Of a DNA stretch of 40,739 nucleotides, positions 33,649-40,739 are shown piece after piece. Where the stretch lies: the NCBI GenBank assembly GCA_017620115.1, contig JAFZRB010000053.1:1-40739 (forward strand), in the 5' to 3' direction. Each line of letters starts with the position of its first letter. Positions within the stretch are counted from its first letter, which is position 1. A model generated the notes under the pieces. That model ran no database searches and was not told the DNA's origin. It saw nothing but the letters and a program-made list of their open reading frames with translations. Origin of the DNA: Clostridia bacterium. GTDB taxonomy: Bacteria > Bacillota > Clostridia > Christensenellales > Aristaeellaceae. A program made the position numbers and the translations under genes.

Positions 33649-34470
33649 TCAGCCGTCTATCTTCGCCATGAGCCATGCGGCCAGCGCGCCGGCGGCAAAG
33701 GGGATGAGGTATACAAGGCTTCTCCATGCCAGCGCCACATGGGGCAGGGATGAAATCATCGAGCCGATCATCAGCCCGATCACAAGGCAGTATGTGGGGC
33801 CGGGGTACTTCTTGATGAGCATCCGCATGAGACCGATCAGCGACACCGCCGCGATCAGCGCGCCCAGGCCCGCCCACAGCAGCAGCCCGACGTTCAGCGT
33901 CGTGAGCGCGGCCATCATCGGGCCGTACCAGCCCAGCCTGAACAGGATGAACGAGGTGGAAAACCCCGGCAGGATGGACCCCGCCGTGAGGATCGCGCCG
34001 GTGACGGCCGATTGCAGCGGCCCAACCGCCGCCTCCGCCGCGCCGCCGGGCTCACGTTCGACGAGCAGCAGCAGAAGGCTCAGCGCCAGTCCCGCCGCCG
34101 TCGCGATGAAATGCCTTCTCTTCAGGCCGCCGCTGGCCGCCTTCGCTTCGCGGACGAGCGCCGGCATGGAGCCCGCGATCAGCCCGCAGAACAGGAAAAT
34201 CAGCGGCGTTTCGTATTTGACCATCACGCGGTTGAGGATGACCGCCACGCCGTACAGCCCGACGAGGCTGCCCAGTCCTACGGGCAGCAGCAACCTGAGA
34301 TTCTCCTCCACGTTTTTGAAAAAGGTGGCGACGGCGTCCAGGATCGGGCCGTACAGGCCGAAAGCCACGGCCAGCACGCTGCCGCTCACGCCGGGCAGTA
34401 TGCCGCCCACGCCGATCATCGCGCCCGCCAGGAAGCGCTTTATATAGTGTTCGATCACGCTTTTGTCCAT
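33649..34470 (-). CDS. DUF368 family membrane protein
   Basis: A 273-residue multi-pass protein. The duplicated GVGGILPGVSGS and AGSILPGFSTSF motifs define DUF368, whose members are proposed polyprenyl-phosphate (C55-P) flippases. About eight helices. The ATG giving MDKSVIEHYIKRFLAG is used because the transcription start predicted near 34501 lies after an earlier in-frame ATG. Confidence 0.9.
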   Translation of the reverse strand: MDKSVIEHYIKRFLAGAMIGVGGILPGVSGSVLAVAFGLYGPILDAVATFFKNVEENLRLLLPVGLGSLVGLYGVAVILNRVMVKYETPLIFLFCGLIAGSMPALVREAKAASGGLKRRHFIATAAGLALSLLLLLVEREPGGAAEAAVGPLQSAVTGAILTAGSILPGFSTSFILFRLGWYGPMMAALTTLNVGLLLWAGLGALIAAVSLIGLMRMLIKKYPGPTYCLVIGLMIGSMISSLPHVALAWRSLVYLIPFAAGALAAWLMAKIDG

Positions 34471-34507
34471 GCTTTTCCCCGTTCTTCCCGTTTGTTTCCC
34501 GCCTCCC

Positions 34508-34536
34508 ATTATAAAAGGCGCCGCCGGGAATGTCAA
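34508..34536 (-). promoter_or_regulatory. Promoter of the DUF368 gene
   Basis: Minus strand TTGACA (34531-34536), 17-base spacer, TATAAT (34508-34513): a perfect consensus promoter. Confidence 0.92.
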
Positions 34537-34580
34537 CGGATCTCAGACTGTTCTCATGATGATCTTCGGGAATGATAAAG

Positions 34581-34626
34581 TTTGTGCAATTTGTGCATTT
34601 CAAAAACGCGCCGCTTCTGCTATAGT
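34581..34626 (+). promoter_or_regulatory. Promoter and tandem repeat before the Gfo/Idh/MocA gene
   Basis: TTTCAA (34598-34603), 17-base spacer and TATAGT (34621-34626) form a modest promoter. Directly upstream, TTTGTGCA occurs twice (34581-34588, 34590-34597) at a 9-base period, a possible regulator site that could offset the weak -35. Confidence 0.55.
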
Positions 34627-34664
34627 AGACGTGGAAACAAAACGTGTGAAAGGGTGACATACCA

Positions 34665-35954
34665 ATGGCAGGCAAGGTTAAAATCGGCGTATTCGGCGCG
34701 TACCGCGGCATGACGATGATCAACGTTCTCCTGAGGCACCCCGACGCGGAACTGGTCGCCATCTGCGACAAGTACCGTCCCGCGCTGGAGAAAGCGGGCA
34801 AGGCCGCCGAGGAGGCGGGTCTGCAGCTGGCGCTGTATGAGAATTTCGAGGATTTCTTCCGGCACGACATGGACGCCGTGGTGCTGGCCAACTACGCCAA
34901 CGAGCACGCTACCTTCGCCATCCGGCTGCTCAGGAGCGGGCGGCACGTGCTCAGCGAGGTGCTGCCCTGCGAAACCATGGCGCAGGCCGTCGAGCTCATC
35001 GAAGCTGTCGAAGAGAGCGGCAAGGTATACGCCTACGCCGAGAACTACTGCTATATGTGGCACACGTTCGAGATGCGCGAGCGTTACGAGCGCGGCGAGA
35101 TCGGCGAAGTGATGTATGCCGAAGGCGAATACATCCACGACTGCTCCGCCATCTGGCCCGGCATCACCTACGGCGAAAAGGATCACTGGCGCAACAATAT
35201 GTTCCCCACATTCTACTGCACGCACTCCATCGGCCCGATGCTCTCCATCACCGGCCGCCGGCCCGTCCAGGTGGTCGGCTTCGTGACGCAGCGCAACGGC
35301 ACCGTGCGCCCGCTGGGGCTCAAGAGCGGGGAGTGCGCGGGCATCGAGCTGGTGACGCTGGACAACGGCGCCATCTGCAAGAGCGTGCACGGCCACCTCA
35401 AGCGCGAACCGGGCAGCATCAATTATGAGATCTACGGCACCAAGGGTTCGATGGAGTCCGAGCGCTTCACGCCCAGCTACGCGCCGGAAGGCCGGGAGCC
35501 CGAGCTGCAGGTCTATCGCGAAGGCGACAAGCTGTGCGTCGGCGAGACCGAGCGCTACCGGCCCGGCACGCCCGCCATCGCCGGCGATATGGCGAAGAAG
35601 TTCACCACCCACGGGGGCAGCGACTTCTACCCCACCCACTTCTTCATCGAGAAGATCCTCGGGAATCCCGACGGCGAGAAATACTCCATCGACGTGTATT
35701 CGGCCGTGGACATGGGCATCTGCGGCATACTGGCCTATCGCTCCATCCTGGCGGGCAACGCGCCCATGCGCGTGCCCAACCTGCGCGACAAGGCGGAGCG
35801 CGACGCCTGGCGCTGCGACAACAAGTGCACCAACCCAGCCGTGGCCCAGGGCGACGACCTGCTCCCCTGCTATCCGGGCGGCAGCATGGAGTATCCCGAC
35901 AGCGTATACGACGAGGTTCGGAAAATCTGGCTCTCCGGCAAGAACGCGGAATAA
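34665..35954 (+). CDS. Gfo/Idh/MocA-family oxidoreductase
   Basis: A 429-residue NAD(P)-dependent sugar-type dehydrogenase. The Rossmann start is KIGVFGAYRGMTMINVLL, then VVLANYANEHATFA, and LSEVLPCETMAQA, which takes the place of the usual EKP motif; the catalytic region is around GITYGEKDHWRNNMF and CTHSIGPML. Substrate unknown; probably a sugar or sugar derivative. AAAGGGTGA lies before the ATG. Monocistronic, with a strong hairpin after it. Confidence 0.9.
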   Translation: MAGKVKIGVFGAYRGMTMINVLLRHPDAELVAICDKYRPALEKAGKAAEEAGLQLALYENFEDFFRHDMDAVVLANYANEHATFAIRLLRSGRHVLSEVLPCETMAQAVELIEAVEESGKVYAYAENYCYMWHTFEMRERYERGEIGEVMYAEGEYIHDCSAIWPGITYGEKDHWRNNMFPTFYCTHSIGPMLSITGRRPVQVVGFVTQRNGTVRPLGLKSGECAGIELVTLDNGAICKSVHGHLKREPGSINYEIYGTKGSMESERFTPSYAPEGREPELQVYREGDKLCVGETERYRPGTPAIAGDMAKKFTTHGGSDFYPTHFFIEKILGNPDGEKYSIDVYSAVDMGICGILAYRSILAGNAPMRVPNLRDKAERDAWRCDNKCTNPAVAQGDDLLPCYPGGSMEYPDSVYDEVRKIWLSGKNAE

Positions 35955-35967
35955 CCCGGAACAGGCG

Positions 35968-36010
35968 GCGGGCGCGCATGACTCTCAGATGCCATGCGCG
36001 CCCGCTGTTT
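35968..36010 (+). terminator. Hairpin after the oxidoreductase gene
   Basis: A perfect 13-base stem GCGGGCGCGCATG/CATGCGCGCCCGC (35968-35980, 35993-36005) with a 12-base loop, then TGTTTC. The stem is very strong and the T-run short; it lies between converging genes. Confidence 0.75.
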
Positions 36011-36031
36011 CAAATGAATTCGTCCGCCGGC

Positions 36032-36517
36032 TCAAACATCCGCCCGATCGTCCGAACGAAATACGCCGGGCTTCCTCTCTCCCGCGCGGCGCAGGCCGCG
36101 CGTCGTGGCCGTGACCACCGCGACCGCCAGCGCGATACCCGCGGAGATCAGCACGGTTTCCACGCCGATCTGCGCGGCTTGATCGTATTCCTCAAGCACC
36201 AGCGACAGCATCGTGCGGTACAGGCCCGCGCCGGGCACCAGCGGCACGATGCCGATCATCGAGAAGATGATCGCCGGAGCCTTCTTGCGCCGCGCCAGCC
36301 ATTCCGACATAAGCGCCACGACCAGCGCGCCGATGAAGCTCGCCCCCACCGTGGAGTTTATCAGCGCCATGCCCGCCAGGTAGCCCGCGTAGCCGGCCAG
36401 TCCCGTAAGCGCGGCGCCCAAAAGACAGTGCCGGGGCGTGTGGAACAGCAGCGCAAAGCACACGCACGCGCCAAAGCTCCCCACGAGGCCCTTCAGAACG
36501 CCGATCACATCAGCCAT
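36032..36517 (-). CDS. ThrE-type exporter small subunit (YjjB-like, DUF3815)
   Basis: A 161-residue protein with about five helices: GAALTGLAGYAGYLAGMAL, GASFIGALVVALMSEWLARRKKAPA, IIFSMIGIVPLVPGAGLYRTM. Such proteins work with a YjjP-like partner as a split threonine/serine or organic-acid exporter. GGGAGGTG precedes the ATG, which overlaps the partner's stop by 13 bases. Confidence 0.88.
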   Translation of the reverse strand: MADVIGVLKGLVGSFGACVCFALLFHTPRHCLLGAALTGLAGYAGYLAGMALINSTVGASFIGALVVALMSEWLARRKKAPAIIFSMIGIVPLVPGAGLYRTMLSLVLEEYDQAAQIGVETVLISAGIALAVAVVTATTRGLRRAGERKPGVFRSDDRADV

Positions 36518-37281
36518 GTCGCCGCACCTCCCAGGCGAAGGTAGCACCACATGGCGACGCCCGCGCCGCCGGCCAGCACCACGGCGCGCATCACCGCGTC
36601 GGTTATGCGCGCGCCGCCGGACACCATGTCGCCGCGCATGGAATCGCGGATGCCGTTGGTAAACGCCAGGCCAGGCAGCTGCGGCATCATGATCGACCAG
36701 ACGATCAGGCTTACGTTGCCCCGGCCGCAGACAGAGGCCGCGACGAGCGCCAGCGCCGCCGCGAGAAATCCGCCCAGAAGGCAGCCCAGCGGCACGCCGC
36801 CCTGATCGGGCACGAAGATCAGCAGCGCCTGTATCGCCGCGCTGACCAGCCCGGCCACGAGAAACTCAAACCATCCGCCCCCGAACATCACGGCGAACAT
36901 GGCCGCCGAGCCGCCGGCCGCCAGCACGCTGCCCCAGCCGCCGGGCGTCTTTGCGTCGCGAATCTTCTCCAGCCGCTTTGCGCCTTCGTCCAGATCGATG
37001 CTGTGCGCGGTCAGCGCGCGTGAGACCGCGTTTACCGCCTCCAGCTTGCTGAGATCCACCGTCCGGCGGCTGATCCTGGCGATGGAAGACGCGCTCTCTC
37101 CCCCTTTGGCCACCGTCATGGTGAGCCCGGTGGGCAGCGCTATGATATCCATATTGCAGCCGAACGCCTGGCCGATGCGCCCGGCCGTCTCCTCGGCGCG
37201 GTAGGTTTCGCCACCGTTTTCGAGAATCAGGCTGGCGGCCAGCTGCGCCGCAAAAATCACCCGCTGTATGTCTGTCGTCAT
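36505..37281 (-). CDS. ThrE-type exporter large subunit (YjjP-like)
   Basis: A 258-residue protein: cytoplasmic N-terminal part LASLILENGGETYRAEETAGRI with ALPTGLTMTV, then five helices, including IVWSIMMPQLPGLAFTNGIRD. This is the ThrE N-terminal domain, separate from its usual C-terminal half, which is encoded by the next gene. GGGGGATG before the ATG. Confidence 0.9.
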   Translation of the reverse strand: MTTDIQRVIFAAQLAASLILENGGETYRAEETAGRIGQAFGCNMDIIALPTGLTMTVAKGGESASSIARISRRTVDLSKLEAVNAVSRALTAHSIDLDEGAKRLEKIRDAKTPGGWGSVLAAGGSAAMFAVMFGGGWFEFLVAGLVSAAIQALLIFVPDQGGVPLGCLLGGFLAAALALVAASVCGRGNVSLIVWSIMMPQLPGLAFTNGIRDSMRGDMVSGGARITDAVMRAVVLAGGAGVAMWCYLRLGGAATWLM

Positions 37282-37301
37282 CCGCTCATCCCCCTGCTGA
37301 T

Positions 37302-37329
37302 ATTATAGCGTTCTTTTTCATTCCGTCAA
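37302..37329 (-). promoter_or_regulatory. Promoter of the exporter pair
   Basis: Minus strand TTGACG (37324-37329), 16-base spacer, TATAAT (37302-37307). Confidence 0.85.
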
Positions 37330-37384
37330 GTTCCGTCCGGAAAAAAGGAAGCGGCGCGGCACCGGCCGAGGGATAAAAAAGCGC

Positions 37385-37413
37385 TTCCCTTTTTAACCGG
37401 AGTGCGCTATACT
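37385..37413 (+). promoter_or_regulatory. Possible promoter of rarA
   Basis: TATACT (37408-37413) is a good -10; the -35 position reads TTCCCT (37385-37390) at 17 bases, which is weak. An inverted repeat GGAAGCG (37347-37353) / CGCTTCC (37382-37388), with an A-run before it and a T-run after, overlaps the -35. Confidence 0.5.
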
Positions 37414-37461
37414 GATGATGAAGGTTTCCGCCGGATTATTCCATCAGTCGAGGTTGTTCCC

Positions 37462-38790
37462 ATGCAGGATATGTTCTCAGAAAACGCGCGGTCACAGGCC
37501 CCGCTGGCCGACCGGATGCGCCCCAGGACGCTGTCCGAATTCATCGGGCAGAGGCACATCGTGGGCGAAGGCCGGCTGCTGCGCCGCGCCATAGAGGCCG
37601 ACCGCCTCACCAGCTCTATCTTCTTCGGCCCGCCGGGCACAGGCAAGACCACGCTGGCCTCCATCATCGCCGAAACCACGTCGGCCGCCTTCATCCGCAT
37701 GAACGCCGTCACCAGCGGCGTGGGCGAGGTGCGAGAGGCCCTGAAGGAAGCCGAGAGCCGGCTGCGGCTGTACGGCAAGGCCACTTATCTGCTGCTTGAC
37801 GAGTGCCACCGCTGGTCGAAATCGCAGTCCGATTCCATCCTGCCCGCCATCGAGCAGGGCATCGTGCGCTTCATCGGCTCGACCACCGAAAACCCGATGG
37901 TGGCCATGACGCCGGCCATCGTGAGCCGCTGCCGGCTGTTCCAGTTCGAGGCGCTTTCACAGGCCGATGTGGAGACCGCCGTGCTGCGCGCCATCAAGGA
38001 CGAGGAGCGCGGCTACGGCAAGCAGCGCGTAACCATCGACGACGACGCGCTGCATCATATCGCGCAGGTGGCGGGCGGCGACGTGCGCAGCGCCCTCAAC
38101 GCGCTGGAGCTGGCCGTGCTCACCACGCCGGTGGACGCGGACGGCGGCATTCACATCACCCGCGAGATTGCCGAGGAGTCCATCCAGAAGCGCGTGCTGC
38201 GCTGCGACGAGTCCATGTATTACGACATGCTCAGCGCCTTCTGCAAATCGCTGCGCGGCTCCGACAGCGACGCCGCGCTGGCTTGGTTCGCGCGCATGAA
38301 CTACGCCGGGGTGGATCCGCGCATCATCGTCAGGCGCGTGATCGCCCACGCCAGCGAGGACGTAGGCCTCGCGAACCCCACCGCCATGCTGCAGGCCGTC
38401 GCCGCGGCGCAGGCGCTGGAGTTCAACGGCATGCCGGAAGCCCGGCTGTCCATCGCGCAGGCCATCATCGCCGTGTGCGAGAGTCCGAAATCGAACAGCG
38501 TCGTCATGGCCATCGACCGCGCCGCGGCGGACGCCGAGAAGGGCGGCTTCCAGCCCGTGCCCGTCCATCTCAGGGATACCTCCTACGCCGGCTATGAGAA
38601 GATCGGCTCGGGCGTGGGCTATAAATACCCCCACGATTATCCCGGCCACTGGGTGAAGCAGCAGTACGCGCCGCTGGAGGCGCGCGGCATGCCCTACTAC
38701 GTGCCCAGCGATCAGGGCCAGGAAGAAAAGCTGCGCGAGCGGCGCAGGGCGCGGGGCATTGACGACGCAAACCCGACAAAGGAGACTTGA
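37462..38790 (+). CDS. rarA: Replication-associated recombination protein A
   Basis: A 442-residue AAA+ ATPase (RarA/MgsA) that acts at stalled replication forks. LADRMRPRTLSEFIGQRHIVG, Walker A GPPGTGKTT, Walker B LLLDECHRWSKSQ, sensor FIGSTTENP, arginine finger area VSRCRLFQF and the C-terminal tetramer domain ending HWVKQQY. The ATG giving MQDMFSENARSQ is used since an earlier GTG overlaps the -10 box. tlyA begins 2 bases after its stop. Confidence 0.95.
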   Translation: MQDMFSENARSQAPLADRMRPRTLSEFIGQRHIVGEGRLLRRAIEADRLTSSIFFGPPGTGKTTLASIIAETTSAAFIRMNAVTSGVGEVREALKEAESRLRLYGKATYLLLDECHRWSKSQSDSILPAIEQGIVRFIGSTTENPMVAMTPAIVSRCRLFQFEALSQADVETAVLRAIKDEERGYGKQRVTIDDDALHHIAQVAGGDVRSALNALELAVLTTPVDADGGIHITREIAEESIQKRVLRCDESMYYDMLSAFCKSLRGSDSDAALAWFARMNYAGVDPRIIVRRVIAHASEDVGLANPTAMLQAVAAAQALEFNGMPEARLSIAQAIIAVCESPKSNSVVMAIDRAAADAEKGGFQPVPVHLRDTSYAGYEKIGSGVGYKYPHDYPGHWVKQQYAPLEARGMPYYVPSDQGQEEKLRERRRARGIDDANPTKET

Positions 38791-38792
38791 TC

Positions 38793-39611
38793 GTGGATAA
38801 GCCGAAAAAACAGCGCGCCGACGTGGCGCTGGTGGAGCGCGGCCTGGCGGAGAGTCGCGAGAAGGCGCAGGCGCTCATCATGGCGGGGCTGGTGTATATC
38901 GCCGAGGAGAAGGTGCTGAAGCCCTCCGAAGCCGTGAAGGCCGAAGACGACCTCACCGTGCGCGGCGCGGCGCACCCGTATGTGTCGCGCGGCGGCCTCA
39001 AGCTGGAGAAAGCGCTGCGGGTGTTCAACTATGACCCGGCGGGCGTCGTCGCCATGGATCTGGGCGCGTCCACCGGCGGCTTTACCGACGTGCTGCTCCG
39101 GAACGGCGCGGCGCATGTGTACGCCGTCGACGTGGGATTCGGCCAGCTCGACTGGCGCATCAGGGGCGACGCGCGCGTGACCGTGATGGAACGCACCAAC
39201 GCCCGCTCGATCACGGCGGACATGTTCGATCCCGTTCCCACGCTGGGCGTGATGGACGTGTCGTTCATCTCGATCAGGCTGATCCTTCCCGCGGCGTTTG
39301 AGATCCTCGGATCAAGCGGCCGGTTCATCTCGCTCATCAAGCCGCAGTTCGAGGCCGGGCGGGAGCGCGTGGGCAAAAAGGGCGTGGTGAGCGACCCGGA
39401 AACGCATGCGGACGTGGTCGAGTCCATCGTGCGCTTTGTGCCTTCTCTGGGCTGGAAAACCCGTGCCGTCGACTTCTCGCCCATCACCGGGCCGGAGGGC
39501 AACATCGAGTTCCTGGCCGATTTTCTGCCCGCGGAAAAGGTCGAAGGCGAGATCACGCGCGGAGATATCGAGGCCATGGTGAAAGCCGCGCACGAGGCGC
39601 ACAGGAAGTGA
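38793..39611 (+). CDS. tlyA: TlyA-family rRNA 2'-O-methyltransferase
   Basis: A 272-residue protein with an N-terminal S4 RNA-binding domain (RADVALVERGLAESREKAQ, VSRGGLKLEKAL) and an FtsJ-like SAM domain: DLGASTGGFTDVLL, VDVGFGQLDWRI, DVSFISIRLILP, LIKPQFEAGRE. TlyA methylates ribose in rRNA. GTG start; GGAG is 8 bases upstream, and a TTG two codons earlier is too near to it. Confidence 0.93.
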   Translation: MDKPKKQRADVALVERGLAESREKAQALIMAGLVYIAEEKVLKPSEAVKAEDDLTVRGAAHPYVSRGGLKLEKALRVFNYDPAGVVAMDLGASTGGFTDVLLRNGAAHVYAVDVGFGQLDWRIRGDARVTVMERTNARSITADMFDPVPTLGVMDVSFISIRLILPAAFEILGSSGRFISLIKPQFEAGRERVGKKGVVSDPETHADVVESIVRFVPSLGWKTRAVDFSPITGPEGNIEFLADFLPAEKVEGEITRGDIEAMVKAAHEAHRK

Positions 39612-39625
39612 GGGGGGAGATTCCA

Positions 39626-40739
39626 TGGCTGTCACGCTGGGAAAGCGGACGGCGGAAAACGTCGCCGTGTCTTTTGAGAAAACGCAGGCCGAACAGATCC
39701 GGCTTTTCCTGCCGCAGGAGGCAAAATCGCTCGACGAGGCGCTGGCGAAATACCGCGCGTCGCTGCTGCCCGGCGCGACCAGCTTCGGTCGCACGATTCT
39801 GAGCGACGGACGCCATGTGGGCGACGTTTGGTGCTACGGCATCGACGAGAGCGGCAATCCGCAGGCCATGGTGAGCTACTGCGTGTTTGACGCGGACTGC
39901 TGGAATCAGGGCATCGCCACGGAGGCGCTGCGTCTGTTCCTCGACGAGATTCGGGAGCGCTTCGATCTCCATGCGTTCGGCGCGTTTACCTGCGCGGACA
40001 ACACGGCCTCGCGCCGCGTGCTCGAGAAAAACGGCTTTACGATGATAAAACGCTTTGTGGAGGACGGGACGGAGTCCTGTTATTATGAGCGCGATTTCAG
40101 GCGGGAAAACGACAGGCTCGAGGAGATGAGCGCATTCTTCACCGCCCGCCTGGACGGCTATGACGAGCACATGCTGAAGGATGTGGGCGGCTGCCGCGAA
40201 TGCTATGAGGAAATGGCGCGCCTTGTTCCGGAAAGCGCGGAAGCCCTGCTCGATCTGGGCTGCGGTACGGGGCTGGAGCTAGATTTCATCTTTCCCCGCT
40301 TCCCCGCTCTCCGCGTGACGGGCGTAGACCTGACGCAGGCCATGCTGGACGAGCTGCGCCGCAAACACCCGGACAAGGCGCTGGATCTCGTCTGCGGCAG
40401 CTATTTCGACGTGGACTTCGGAAAAACCGCATTCGACGCGGCGATTTCCTTCCAGACCATGCACCATTTTGCGGCGGAGATGAAGCGCAGCCTGTACGAG
40501 CGCGTAAAGAAGGCGCTGAAACCGGGCGGCGTTTACATCGAATGCGACTATATGATCGAGGACGACGCCGAGGAGGCGCTCTATTTCGCGGAGCTTGACA
40601 GGATGCGCCGCGAGCAGGGGCTTTCGCCGGACAAGTTCGTGCACTACGACACGCCCCTCACCATCGCGCACCAGACAGCGGTGTTGAAAGAGGCTGGATT
40701 TGCGTCCGTCGAAAAGAAGCTGCGCGTGGAAAACACGAC
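39626..40739 (+). CDS. GNAT acetyltransferase fused to SAM methyltransferase (3' end cut)
   Basis: An open frame of at least 371 codons that runs off the window. Residues 1-155 are a GNAT acetyltransferase: WCYGIDESGNPQAMVSY, DADCWNQGIATEALRLF (acetyl-CoA loop), NTASRRVLEKNGF. A linker (RLDGYDEHML) follows, then a class I methyltransferase from about residue 200 with LLDLGCGTGLELDF, GVDLTQAML and FQTMHHF. Substrates unknown. GAGGGGGGAG precedes the ATG; 14 bases after tlyA, likely same operon. Confidence 0.9.

Noticed and set aside
37341..37394. Rho-independent terminator between the exporter pair and rarA
   Set aside because: The genes diverge, the loop is about 28 bases and the repeat overlaps the rarA -35; listed only as a repeat in the promoter entry.

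Overview
The window reads as a GC-rich, spore-forming member of the Bacillota, class Clostridia. The evidence is the ctsR-mcsA-mcsB-clpC heat-shock operon, a PhoP/PhoR pair, a T-box in front of aspS, the sporulation and germination genes spoIIR, sleB, ypeB and ylmC, a sigma-G fragment, LexA boxes of the Gram-positive CGAAC-N4-GTTCG type, and strong AGGAGG-type ribosome binding sites. The genus cannot be named from the sequence. I saw no rRNA, tRNA, CRISPR array or phage structural gene. Coding density is high and most intergenic gaps hold a clear promoter or terminator.

Layout. 1-2142 (minus): start of clpC, then mcsB, mcsA and ctsR, with a CtsR operator on the promoter. 2354-7288 (minus): nrdR, phoP, phoR, an aldo/keto reductase with a ferredoxin-like tail, and nagB. 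7388-9727 (minus): ylmC, the 3' two thirds of sigG, then a serine recombinase and a 42-codon gene coupled to it. The sigG reading frame stops resembling sigma-G exactly at the recombinase side, and the 5' third is not in this window. 9824-11956 (plus): T-box and aspS. 11978-16044 (plus): GH27 alpha-galactosidase, a small CxxC protein, a BadF-type sugar kinase, a DUF4838-like protein and a YhhN membrane protein. 16084-20197 (minus): lrp, PLP aminotransferase, pyridoxal kinase and MATE exporter as one unit. 20231-23939 (minus): alkaline-phosphatase-superfamily protein plus MazG, and a polar amino-acid ABC transporter. 24027-26406 (plus): PHP phosphoesterase and glycerol kinase. 26471-30371: polysaccharide deacetylase (minus) divergent from spoIIR-sleB-ypeB (plus). 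30412-32871 (plus): SOS-type operon of a radical SAM protein, its uracil-glycosylase-like partner and a small protein. 32895-34536 (minus): two membrane proteins. 34598-35954 (plus): Gfo/Idh/MocA oxidoreductase. 36032-37329 (minus): split ThrE-type exporter. 37385-40739 (plus): rarA, tlyA and an acetyltransferase-methyltransferase fusion cut by the window end.

The most notable feature is the sigG-recombinase junction near 8219-8243. It has the layout of a skin-type element, in which a sporulation sigma gene is split by DNA that carries a serine recombinase. Here the gene is sigG rather than sigK, and the DNA beyond the recombinase is ordinary housekeeping chromosome (aspS onward). That favours an inversion or a rearranged/very large element over a small excisable one. 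The second notable feature is the radical SAM DNA-repair operon, whose promoter is flanked by two LexA-like boxes.
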